Below, piece by piece: positions 8,000 to 14,970 of a DNA stretch of 58,200 nt (position 1 is its first letter; the number at the start of each line of letters is the position of its first letter). Source of the DNA: Gammaproteobacteria bacterium UBA7803 (GTDB taxonomy: Bacteria > Pseudomonadota > Gammaproteobacteria > Pseudomonadales > Azotimanducaceae); NCBI GenBank assembly GCA_002480525.1, contig DLCH01000057.1, positions 65,612 to 123,811 on the forward strand, read 5' to 3'. The notes under the pieces are model-generated. The model was given only the letters and a program-made list of their open reading frames with translations, did not search any database and was not told where the DNA came from. Position numbers and translations under genes: made by a program.

Positions 8000-8623
8000 A
8001 TGGCAGTAGTATCAGCGCCACGGGTCGTTCCAGGTTTCGAGCACGTGCGCCGGTTCTGGAAGCCGGATTTCGATTCCTACGTGGCCAAGATCCTGCCGGG
8101 CGAGTACTACGTGACCCGGGGCGGTGAATGGATCGTCACCGTGCTCGGCTCCTGCGTGTCGGCCTGCATTCGTGATCCGAAGGCCGGCGTGGGCGGAATG
8201 AATCATTTCATGCTCCCGGACAACAACCGGGAGAAGTGGGGACACACGGACGTCGACCTCGCGCACCGCTACGGCTCCTACGCCATGGAGCACATGATCA
8301 ACGACATCCTGAAGCTGGGCGCGGACCGTACCCGGCTGGAGGTCAAGATCGTCGGCGGTGGCAAGATTCTTGCGCAGATGACCGACATCGGCGACCGCAA
8401 CATCGCCTTCGTCCGGGAGTATCTGCAGCGCGAAGGGTTCCTCATCGCCGGTGAGGACGTCGCCGGACCGCATCCCCGGAAGGTCTACTACGACGTGCTC
8501 ACGGGACGGGTTCGCGTGAAGAAGCTGCCGGCTCAGAGCCGCGAGTCCATCGCCGTCGAGGAGCTCGGGTATCAGCGCGTAATCGAGACCAAGAAGGTTA
8601 CTGGAGACGTGGAGCTGTTCTGA
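8000..8623 (+). CDS. cheD: Chemoreceptor glutamine deamidase CheD
   Basis: 207 residues from ATG 8000, five bases after cheR ends. CheD deamidates receptor glutamines and in some species regulates a CheY phosphatase. The catalytic Cys is in TVLGSCVSACI and the His in GGMNHFMLP; the downstream KIVGGGKIL and IGDRNIAFVREYL segments match the family. The protein extends further than minimal CheD and ends GDVELF, like the CheZ-like protein two genes upstream. A much longer open frame runs through from 7037, but its upstream part is antiparallel to nothing and overlaps cheR in another frame, so the internal ATG is the start. Confidence 0.95.
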   Translation: MAVVSAPRVVPGFEHVRRFWKPDFDSYVAKILPGEYYVTRGGEWIVTVLGSCVSACIRDPKAGVGGMNHFMLPDNNREKWGHTDVDLAHRYGSYAMEHMINDILKLGADRTRLEVKIVGGGKILAQMTDIGDRNIAFVREYLQREGFLIAGEDVAGPHPRKVYYDVLTGRVRVKKLPAQSRESIAVEELGYQRVIETKKVTGDVELF

Positions 8624-9675
8624 TGGCCGTGAAGGTACTCATCGTCGACGACTCGGCGCTGATCCGAAAGCTGCTGACCCAGATACTGTCGTCCGACCCC
8701 GACATCGACGTCGTGGGGACGGCGCCCGACCCCTACGTGGCGCGGGACAAGATCAAGACGCTCAATCCGGACGTGGTCACCCTCGACATCGAGATGCCGC
8801 GCATGGACGGGCTGACGTTCCTGTCGAATCTCATGCGCCTGCGGCCGACCCCGGTCGTGATGATTTCGACCCTGACCCAGAAGGGCGCGAAGACCAGCCT
8901 GGAGGCCCTGCACATCGGCGCGGTCGACTACGTCAGCAAGCCCCAGACCGACGTGATCAACAACCTCGAAGAGTATGCCGAGGAGATCACCGCCAAGGTG
9001 AAGACCGCGGCGGCGGCGAATCTGGCCGCCCTGACCCGGCACGAGGTGCAGTCGCGGCGCGCCGGCGGCGCGGCCCCGCCGAAGCCGCTGCGGGGCGGGT
9101 CGGCGGCCGGCCGGGTGATCGCGATCGGCGCGTCGACCGGTGGCACCGAAGCCATTGCCGCCGTGCTGGCGGCGCTGCCGGAGGGCTGTCCGCCGGTGCT
9201 GGTGGCTCAGCACATCCCGGAGATGTTCAGCCGCTCGTTCAGCGAGCGGGTCGACCGCCTGTCGCCTCTGCGGGTCCGGGAGGCCGTCGACGGCGAGCCG
9301 GTGGAGCCGGGCAACGCCTACGTGGCGCCGGGCAACTACCACCTGTCCATCGCCCGGGCCGGCAGCGGCTATGCCTGTGTGGTGAGCCAGGGCGAACGGG
9401 TCAACCGGCACCGCCCGTCGGTGGACGTGCTGTTCGAATCCGTCGCGAAGACCGTGGCAGGCAAGGGCGTCGGCGTCATGCTGACCGGCATGGGCAGCGA
9501 CGGCGCCCGGGGCCTCAAGGCGATGCGCGAGGCCGGCGCCAGGACGATCGCCCAGGACAAGGCCACCAGCGTGGTCTGGGGCATGCCCGGCTCGGCGGTG
9601 GAGGCCGGCGCGGTCGAGAAAGTGGTGCCGCTGCAGTCCGTCGCCGGCGAGATCATCGCCTGCGTGACGGTGTGA
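8623..9675 (+). CDS. cheB: Chemotaxis response regulator / protein-glutamate methylesterase CheB
   Basis: 350 residues. Receiver domain first, with D10-D11, phospho-acceptor D55 (LDIEMPRMDG) and the KPQ Lys. A linker of about 35 residues follows, then the methylesterase domain with catalytic Ser in GASTGGTEA, His in AQHIPEMF and Asp in MLTGMGSDGA. The start overlaps the cheD stop by one base (TGATG), so translation is coupled. It removes methyl groups added by CheR and is activated by CheA. Confidence 0.97.
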   Translation: MAVKVLIVDDSALIRKLLTQILSSDPDIDVVGTAPDPYVARDKIKTLNPDVVTLDIEMPRMDGLTFLSNLMRLRPTPVVMISTLTQKGAKTSLEALHIGAVDYVSKPQTDVINNLEEYAEEITAKVKTAAAANLAALTRHEVQSRRAGGAAPPKPLRGGSAAGRVIAIGASTGGTEAIAAVLAALPEGCPPVLVAQHIPEMFSRSFSERVDRLSPLRVREAVDGEPVEPGNAYVAPGNYHLSIARAGSGYACVVSQGERVNRHRPSVDVLFESVAKTVAGKGVGVMLTGMGSDGARGLKAMREAGARTIAQDKATSVVWGMPGSAVEAGAVEKVVPLQSVAGEIIACVTV

Positions 9676-9684
9676 ACCGTGTCT

Positions 9685-9702
9685 CCCCGCCGGCTGGCGG
9701 GG
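9685..9702 (+). terminator. Hairpin after cheB
   Basis: CCCCGCC-GGCT-GGCGGGG: a perfect 7-bp GC stem with a 4-base loop, 10 bases past the cheB stop. The following bases are only mildly T-rich. It may end or attenuate the che transcript before cheY2-fliM. Confidence 0.5.
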
Positions 9703-9748
9703 TGCGTCCCTTCAACTAAACTCCGTGATGTACTGGTGAAGGTTCCAC

Positions 9749-10120
9749 ATGGACCAGAACGCGAAAATCCTGATCGTCGACGACATGCAGACCATGCGCC
9801 GGCTGCTCCGCAGCGCGCTCAATGATCTGGGATACACCAACGTCGTCGATGCCGACGGCGGTGCATCCGCGCTGTCGCTGCTCGAGTCCGGAGATTTCTC
9901 GCTGCTCATCACCGACTGGAACATGCCCGGGATGGAGGGGATCGACCTGCTGAAGGCCGTTCGGGCGAACGACAAGCTCAAGAGTCTGCCGGTGCTGATG
10001 GTGACGGCGGAGGCCAAGAAAGAGCAGATCCTCGAGGCCGCGGAAGCCGGCGTGAACGGCTACGTGGTCAAACCCTTCCAGCCCGCGCAGCTCAAGGACA
10101 AGCTGGACAGAGTTGGCTGA
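9749..10120 (+). CDS. cheY: Chemotaxis response regulator CheY (second copy, probable motor-binding CheY)
   Basis: 123-residue receiver domain with D11-D12, phospho-acceptor D56 in TDWNMPGMEG, Thr86 in MVTAEA and Lys108 in VVKPF. The DWNMPGMEG segment and the AEAKKEQ loop are those of enteric-type CheY, which binds the FliM N-terminus. It lies five bases before fliM, its expected target, which supports the same role. The hairpin upstream separates it from cheB. Confidence 0.95.
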   Translation: MDQNAKILIVDDMQTMRRLLRSALNDLGYTNVVDADGGASALSLLESGDFSLLITDWNMPGMEGIDLLKAVRANDKLKSLPVLMVTAEAKKEQILEAAEAGVNGYVVKPFQPAQLKDKLDRVG

Positions 10121-10125
10121 AGGAC

Positions 10126-11109
10126 ATGGCCGATAATTCCATCCTGACCCAGGATGAAATCGATGCGCTGCTGAACACCGTCGACGATGGCGACGCCCCG
10201 GCGAGCCGGGACGGCGAACTGATCGAGGTCAACGGCCGCAACGTCGAGGTGCGGGACTACGACCTGGTCGCCGGCGACCGGATCGTCCGTGGCCAGTTCC
10301 CGATTCTCAACGTCATCAACCAGAAGCTGTCGCGGGAGTTCCGCGCCCACCTGTCGAAGTACATCTTCTCCGAGGTGAGCGTGTCCGCCACGGGCGTCGA
10401 GATCAGCCGCTACTCCGACTACATCTACACCCTGTACGTGCCGACCAGCGTGCACCTGGTGACCATGCCGCCGCTGTCCGGCGAGGCGATGGTGGTGTTC
10501 GACGCCAAGTTCATCTACGAGATCGTCGATCAGTTCTTCGGCGGCGGCCGCAATCGCGTGAAGATCGAAGGCCGCGAGTTCTCGGTGAGCGAGAGCCGCA
10601 TCATCGGCCGCCTGTTCGAGTTCGTCCGCGAATCGGTGAACGAGGCCTGGAGCGCGACCATTCCGGTCCGGGCGGAGAAGTCCGGCTACGAGGTCAACCC
10701 GTCACTGGTGAACCTGGTGCGGGCCAACGACGTGGTGGTGGTCAGCAGCTTCGACATCGCCCTCGACTCCGGCCGCGGGACCATGCAGATCGTCATGCCC
10801 TACGGCATGCTCGAGCCCCATCAGGAGCTGGTCGACAGCGCGGTCAACAAGAAGGAGGAGGAGGACCCGCTGTGGGACGCCAAGGTCCAGCGCCACCTGC
10901 TCGACGTCGAGGTCGACCTGACCTGCCACATCGGCGACAAGCGGATGCTGATGTCCGAGGTGCTGGCCATGAAGCCCGGTGACTTCATTCCGCTCGCGAT
11001 GCCGGAGGTGCATACGGTCACCGCCAACGGCATGCCCGCCTTCCGCGCCCGACTGGGCGCCACCAACGGCAACGTCGCCCTCGAATTCGAGGACGACCGG
11101 GTGGTGTGA
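10126..11109 (+). CDS. fliM: Flagellar motor switch protein FliM
   Basis: C-ring component that binds CheY-P, 327 residues. The N-terminal CheY-binding peptide is LTQDEIDALL. The middle domain is CheC-like with the conserved GG turn in FFGGGRN. The C-terminal SpoA domain begins near KVQRHLLDVEVDLTCHIG. In most Gammaproteobacteria fliM lies between fliL and fliN. Here those two genes are adjacent at 42062-42880 and fliM is next to cheY2. No second fliM is seen in the window. It is the last gene before a repeat-filled convergent gap. Confidence 0.97.
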   Translation: MADNSILTQDEIDALLNTVDDGDAPASRDGELIEVNGRNVEVRDYDLVAGDRIVRGQFPILNVINQKLSREFRAHLSKYIFSEVSVSATGVEISRYSDYIYTLYVPTSVHLVTMPPLSGEAMVVFDAKFIYEIVDQFFGGGRNRVKIEGREFSVSESRIIGRLFEFVRESVNEAWSATIPVRAEKSGYEVNPSLVNLVRANDVVVVSSFDIALDSGRGTMQIVMPYGMLEPHQELVDSAVNKKEEEDPLWDAKVQRHLLDVEVDLTCHIGDKRMLMSEVLAMKPGDFIPLAMPEVHTVTANGMPAFRARLGATNGNVALEFEDDRVV

Positions 11110-11117
11110 CCGGCGCC

Positions 11118-11208
11118 ACCCGCCGGACGCTTCCTGCTGCCATCCGCTGACGCTTCCTGCGGATATCCGCCAGACGCTTCCTGCTATGCCATCCGCCGGA
11201 CGCTTCCG
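11118..11208 (+). repeat. Degenerate tandem repeat, four units
   Basis: Four imperfect copies of about 20-29 bases built on ATCCGCCGGACGCTTCCTGC, near 11118-11140, 11141-11160, 11161-11189 and 11190-11208. They follow the fliM stop directly and run into the first REP element. No coding potential is seen. The whole gap between fliM and flgN (11110-11419) consists of this array, the REP cluster and short unique spacers. Confidence 0.6.
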
Positions 11209-11393
11209 TGGGAGCGGCCTCCCGGCCGCGATGCTGTGGTGCGGACTTTGACGTCTGAGATGAACCTGTTCGCGGCCGGGAGGCCGCTCCTACGCGAGGC
11301 TGCGTTGGCTGTTCGCGGCCCGGAGGCCGCTCCCACGCGAGGTTGCCATGCGGGCTGGATCTGGCTGTTCGCGGCCGGGAGGCCGCTCCTACG
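11208..11393. repeat. Cluster of four REP-type palindromic elements
   Basis: One plus-strand copy (11208-11233) and three minus-strand copies (11269-11294, 11312-11337, 11368-11393) of a 26-base element that reads GTAGGAGCGGCCTCC then CGGCCGCGA in sense. Each can fold into a GC-rich stem (GCGGCC...GGCCGC). GTAGGAGC heads and CGCGA ends are the pattern of REP sequences in Pseudomonas and Xanthomonas relatives. They lie between the convergent fliM and flgN genes. Confidence 0.75.
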
Positions 11394-11419
11394 GGTGGTT
11401 CCGGCGGTCTGCGGGGGCG

Positions 11420-11866
11420 TCAGGCGGTGCCGAGGCGGTGACCGGTGCCGCGGCTGCGGGGCGGAGTCTGTCCGGGCCGGTCGTAGGCGTCGTCCCCGGA
11501 GGTGCCGGTGAGGGCATCGAGCAGCCGGCGGGTGGTCCGGCGGGCGCGGTTGGCGATGCGGCCGTTGAGCGCATTCTCGCTGCGGCAGGTCTCGGCCAGA
11601 GCGCGCAGGTCGCCCATGGATTCCGGCAGCACCGGATCCGGGCCGAGCGCGCCGAGCAGGGTCTGCTGACGATCGGTGATGTCCCGGCAGAGCGCCTCCT
11701 TGCGGGCGAGTACGGTTTCCAGGCGGTCCGGGCTGCGCCCCAGCAGGGCGTCGCGCTCTTCCAGCAGCACCTGCTGCAGGTCGGTGAATCTGTCGACGAG
11801 GTAGCGGTGGGCGTCGGCGACCGCCGGCCCACCGGGAGCGGCAGCAGTGGCGCCCCGGTCAGCCAA
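11420..11866 (-). CDS. flgN: FlgN-family export chaperone
   Basis: A helical protein of 148 residues. FlgN keeps FlgK and FlgL soluble and delivers them to the export gate. The central region (about residues 20-110: LVDRFTDLQQVLLEERDALL, then VLARKEALCRDI and NGRIANRAR) matches the family's heptad-rich pattern. The tail of about 30 residues is Arg/Pro-rich and poorly conserved. It overlaps the end of flgM by 8 bases and follows the FliA promoter of flgM, the usual flgMN arrangement. Confidence 0.8.
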   Translation of the reverse strand: MADRGATAAAPGGPAVADAHRYLVDRFTDLQQVLLEERDALLGRSPDRLETVLARKEALCRDITDRQQTLLGALGPDPVLPESMGDLRALAETCRSENALNGRIANRARRTTRRLLDALTGTSGDDAYDRPGQTPPRSRGTGHRLGTA

Positions 11867-12188
11867 GCAGCGACTGCTCCAGGTCGATCATGCGGTCGGC
11901 GAGCTTGCCGGCGTCGACGTGATAGCGCCCTTCGGCGATCTGCTGGCGGATGCGGTCCACCTTCGCCGCGTCGATACCGTCACTGGCTTCCACCGCGGAG
12001 GCGAGGGCCTTGAGGCTCTGGGCGGTCGCGCTCAGGGCGACCTTGTCACCGGACTCGGCGGCCGCGCCACCGCTGCCGGCATTCGACGCGCGGCCGCGCG
12101 CCGGCGACGCCTGGTCGGCGCCCTCCGGGGCGGTTCGCTGTCCCGGCAACTGCCGGGAGTTCTGAAGGTCGCGAATGTCGATGCTCAT
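11859..12188 (-). CDS. flgM: Anti-sigma28 factor FlgM
   Basis: Binds FliA until the hook is complete, then is exported. 109 residues: N-terminal disordered part, low-complexity middle, and a C-terminal half that matches the FliA-binding helices (ALSATAQSLKALASAV, then VDRIRQQIAEGRYHVD and LADRMIDLEQSLL). The GRYHVD motif is characteristic. It has its own FliA promoter, so the sigma factor and its inhibitor form a feedback loop. Downstream of flgA on the same strand, upstream of flgN. Confidence 0.93.
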   Translation of the reverse strand: MSIDIRDLQNSRQLPGQRTAPEGADQASPARGRASNAGSGGAAAESGDKVALSATAQSLKALASAVEASDGIDAAKVDRIRQQIAEGRYHVDAGKLADRMIDLEQSLLG

Positions 12189-12227
12189 GGTGGTCTCGCG
12201 GCTGCTCGGTCCGGTGTGATATCCGGG

Positions 12228-12254
12228 ATATCGGCGCCATCTCCCGGAACTTTA
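12228..12254 (-). promoter_or_regulatory. Sigma28 (FliA) promoter for flgMN
   Basis: On the minus strand: TAAAGTTC, 11 bases, GCCGATAT. Fourteen of the 16 box positions match the FliA consensus (TAAAGTTT and GCCGATAA). The -35 is at 12247-12254 and the -10 at 12228-12235, with an expected start near 12221 and a leader of about 33 bases to the flgM ATG at 12188. Confidence 0.88.
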
Positions 12255-12296
12255 GTCCAAATCGTGAATTTTGGTAGGTCTCGGCGGCCCGCCGTG

Positions 12297-13016
12297 TCAG
12301 GGCCGGGTGGAGACCTGTCCCGGTCCGGTGACCCAGCCCGTGACCACGCGCTCGGATCGGGGATTGCGCACCTGGACCTGCTCGCCGTAGACGCCATCTG
12401 ACAAGGCGATTGCCTGTGTGGTCACCTGGACGTGGCCGTGGCGGGCCGCCACGGTGACCGGTTCGCCGCGGGTCACGAGCCTGGGTGCCGCGAGCTGGCG
12501 CTGGTAGAGGACCGCGTCCGCCCGCAGGGTGGTCTTCGCCACCATGCCGGCCACGTCTGCGGTGTCGACCACGTAGCCGTCCCGGATCTGGCCCAGGTTC
12601 TGGCGCGTCGTGGTCAGGTCCGCCGCCTGCAGCACGCTGCCGCGGGGCACCGGCCGCGCCAGCGTCACCACCGGCACGACCACGTCGACCATCGCCGTCA
12701 GGAAGATCCCCCAGCTCGCCGGTCCGGCGCAGCGGGCGCGGATCGCGATCCGTCCGGCCACCCGGTCGCCGGTCGGGTCGAACCGCACCTCGTCGCAGGC
12801 GTCCAGCGTCAACCTGGCGTCCAGCGGCACCATCGTCACGGTCACCTCGCCGTCGGGGTACGCCTGCTCGGCGGCGCGGGTGGCGAATGCCTCCGCCAGC
12901 GCCAGCAGGTCGGTGGTGGCCATCGCCGCGGCTCCGGACGTCCCGATGGCCAGCCAGACAGACAGGCCGAGGGCCAGGGTTCGTGCGTGGCGGCTGAACG
13001 TTGGTGATCGTGTCAT
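12297..13016 (-). CDS. flgA: Flagellar P-ring chaperone FlgA
   Basis: Periplasmic protein that helps FlgI assemble into the P ring, 239 residues. N-terminal signal peptide (hydrophobic stretch about residues 13-32, Ala-rich cleavage region). The SAF-type beta-clip region begins near VTLARPVPRGSVLQAADL, and the C-terminus GEQVQVRNPRSERVVTGWV is the family hallmark. It is transcribed away from flgB; the 390-base gap between them holds the sigma54 promoter and palindromes for flgB. I see no convincing sigma54 or sigma28 box for flgA itself. Confidence 0.93.
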   Translation of the reverse strand: MTRSPTFSRHARTLALGLSVWLAIGTSGAAAMATTDLLALAEAFATRAAEQAYPDGEVTVTMVPLDARLTLDACDEVRFDPTGDRVAGRIAIRARCAGPASWGIFLTAMVDVVVPVVTLARPVPRGSVLQAADLTTTRQNLGQIRDGYVVDTADVAGMVAKTTLRADAVLYQRQLAAPRLVTRGEPVTVAARHGHVQVTTQAIALSDGVYGEQVQVRNPRSERVVTGWVTGPGQVSTRP

Positions 13017-13121
13017 GAGCGATGCCTGGTCCGATGGCTGCCGGCAGGGTCAAGCCGGCGGGCGTTTCACCCGGCAATTAATAGCAGATGCCGCGTGATT
13101 CGCCCGCGGTCGCCCCATGGG

Positions 13122-13159
13122 CGGCAGCCGGTTGCCGTTCGGGCGGCAAGCGGTTGCCG
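13122..13159. promoter_or_regulatory. Paired CGGCA-N6-TGCCG palindromes, probable activator sites for flgB
   Basis: Two 16-bp palindromes, CGGCA-N6-TGCCG, at 13122-13137 and 13144-13159. The second extends to GCGGCAA-N4-TTGCCGC (13143-13160). Centres are 22 bp apart, two helical turns, and lie about 120-140 bp upstream of the sigma54 -24 element, a normal enhancer distance. The arms resemble ftr sites bound by FlbD in Caulobacter and the sites of FlrC-type activators. The FleR-like protein (33182-34519) is the obvious candidate to bind. Confidence 0.6.
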
Positions 13160-13270
13160 CTTCGCCGGCCGGCGGACGATGACGGATATCCGGTCGCCGG
13201 CAGGGCGGGATGGCGCCAAATCCCCGTCGTCCGGCGGTTCCGGAGAGGAAGTCCGCGGCGGCGCCGGAGT

Positions 13271-13287
13271 TGGCACGTCGATTGCTA
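13271..13287 (+). promoter_or_regulatory. Sigma54 promoter for the flgB operon
   Basis: TGGCAC, 5 bases, TTGCTA: full match to the -24/-12 consensus TGGCAC-N5-TTGCW. Expected start near 13297, leader of about 110 bases. Apart from this box and the palindromes upstream, the flgA-flgB gap (13017-13406) shows no gene. Confidence 0.88.
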
Positions 13288-13406
13288 TTTCGATCCCGAT
13301 GTTGGCGGGCCGGTTGCGCTGGCGCGAATGACGCGAGCACCGCCGCCGGCGGTTCGCGCCCGGCGGGTGCCGGGGCGACCGCGGACATGAGGACGAGGAA
13401 CAGACC

Positions 13407-13811
13407 GTGCCGAAGATCGGATTCGATGCAGCTCTCGGGGTTCACCCGGCCGCGCTGGCCCTGCGGGCCCGGCGCACCGAAGTGCTGGCCAACAACATGG
13501 CCAACGCCGACACGCCCAACTTCAAGGCCAGGGACATCGACTTCAAGGCGGTGCTGGCCGCTCAGACCGGCGCCGCCGATCAGGCCGGCACCCTGCGTGC
13601 CACCCATCAGCGCCACATCCAGCCTACGTCGCCGATACCGGACGGCGAGCTGCTGTACCGCAACCCGACGCTGCCGTCCCTCGACGGCAACACGGTCGAG
13701 ACCCACGTGGAGCAGGCGGCGTTCGCCGACAACACGGTCCAGTACATGGCGTCACTGCGTTTCCTGAACGGCAAGTTCAAGGGAATGATGACCGCCATCA
13801 AAGGAGAATAA
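13407..13811 (+). CDS. flgB: Flagellar proximal rod protein FlgB
   Basis: 134 residues, typical length. N-terminal rod/hook motif NNMANADTPNFKARDIDFK (about residues 30-50) and a C-terminal helix ending in FLNGKFKGMMTAIKGE. The start is GTG at 13407, because no in-frame ATG precedes the conserved region and AGGA-rich sequence lies just upstream. First gene of flgBCDEFGHIJKL. Confidence 0.95.
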   Translation: MPKIGFDAALGVHPAALALRARRTEVLANNMANADTPNFKARDIDFKAVLAAQTGAADQAGTLRATHQRHIQPTSPIPDGELLYRNPTLPSLDGNTVETHVEQAAFADNTVQYMASLRFLNGKFKGMMTAIKGE

Positions 13812-13813
13812 GC

Positions 13814-14254
13814 ATGCCGCTGATGGACATCTTCGACGTGGCGGGCAGCGCCATGGCCGCCCAGAACCTGCGTCTGAACACCACGGCGAGCAACCTCGCC
13901 AACGCGGAGAGCGTCTCGAGCAACCGTGACGAGACCTATCGCGCCCGGCACCCGGTGTTCGCGGCGCGGCTGGCGGAGGCCACCTTCTCCGCCGAGCCCC
14001 AGGCGGCCGCCACGGAGCAGGCCGCCGCCGGCGTCATGGTGGCGGGCATCGTCGAGAGCGATGCGCCGCTGCAGCTCAAGTACGAACCCCATCACCCCAT
14101 GGCCGACGAGGCCGGATACGTCGCGTATCCGAACGTCAACGTGGTGGAAGAGATGGCGAACATGATGTCCGCCAGCCGCTCGTTCCAGATGAACGTGCAG
14201 ATGCTCTCCACGGTGAAATCCATGGCCGAACGACTGCTGACGATGGGTCAGTGA
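13814..14254 (+). CDS. flgC: Flagellar proximal rod protein FlgC
   Basis: 146 residues. N-terminal heptad AGSAMAAQNLRLNTTASNLAN and C-terminal NVNVVEEMANMMSASRSFQMN are the two halves of the rod/hook coiled coil. Two bases separate it from flgB, with GGAGAATAAGC before the ATG. Normal length, no anomaly. Confidence 0.96.
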   Translation: MPLMDIFDVAGSAMAAQNLRLNTTASNLANAESVSSNRDETYRARHPVFAARLAEATFSAEPQAAATEQAAAGVMVAGIVESDAPLQLKYEPHHPMADEAGYVAYPNVNVVEEMANMMSASRSFQMNVQMLSTVKSMAERLLTMGQ

Positions 14255-14280
14255 GTCGCGGCCGCTAGCGGAGGACGAAC

Positions 14281-14943
14281 ATGAACGTCGACGGCATCCG
14301 ATCGACCACCGATCTGGGCCTCGCCGCGGGAACCGCGGCGGCGGCCGGCCGCGAGGAACTCGGCAAGAACGAGTTCATGGAGCTGATGATCGCCCAGTTC
14401 AACAACCAGGATCCGCTGGAGCCCGCCAAGAACGAGGACTTCATCGCGCAGCTCGCGCAGTTCTCGAGCCTGGAGGGCATCCAGAACCTGAACGCCTCGG
14501 TGGAGGCCATGGCGGCGGCGATGCGCACCACCAGCACCATGCAGGCGGCCGCGCTGGTCGGCCGCTCCGTGCTGGCGCCCGCCGACCGCGCGCTCACCGA
14601 AGGCACGGGTCTGGCGGGCAACATCGTCAACGACCAGCCCCAGGCGGAGATCGTCGTGGAGATCACCGGTGCCGGCGGCAACCTGCTGCGCAGGCTGCCC
14701 CTCGGACCCCAGCCGGACGGCGACGTCCGCTTCCGCTGGGACGGCCAGAACGAGGCCGGTGAGCAGCTCCAGGCCGGCGTCTACGGCGTGCGCGCCTTCG
14801 CGCTGACCGGCGACGAGCCGACCCAGCTCACGGTGCAGCTTCCCGAGCGGGTCGCCAGCGTGTCCTTCGAGGACGGCCAGACCAGTTTGAACCTGGCAGG
14901 CGGGGACAGCGTCCGCCTGTCGGAAATTCGCGAACTTCAATAA
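14281..14943 (+). CDS. flgD: Flagellar hook-cap protein FlgD
   Basis: Hook scaffolding protein, 220 residues. N-terminal export and capping region has GKNEFMELMIAQFNNQDPLE. The C-terminal Tudor/fibronectin-like domain contains FRWDGQNEAGEQLQAGVY. It caps the hook while FlgE polymerises and is replaced by FlgK. Same transcript as flgC and flgE. Confidence 0.96.
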   Translation: MNVDGIRSTTDLGLAAGTAAAAGREELGKNEFMELMIAQFNNQDPLEPAKNEDFIAQLAQFSSLEGIQNLNASVEAMAAAMRTTSTMQAAALVGRSVLAPADRALTEGTGLAGNIVNDQPQAEIVVEITGAGGNLLRRLPLGPQPDGDVRFRWDGQNEAGEQLQAGVYGVRAFALTGDEPTQLTVQLPERVASVSFEDGQTSLNLAGGDSVRLSEIRELQ

Positions 14944-14970
14944 CGGATTCGGAAAGGGAGTAGGGTACTC

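Noticed and set aside
11118..11393. CRISPR array
   Set aside because: Repeats are short, degenerate and of uneven spacing with palindromic REP structure; no uniform spacers and no cas genes.
13017..13100. Sigma54 promoter for flgA on the minus strand near TTAATTGCC
   Set aside because: A TTGC is present but no GG lies 10 bases before the GC.
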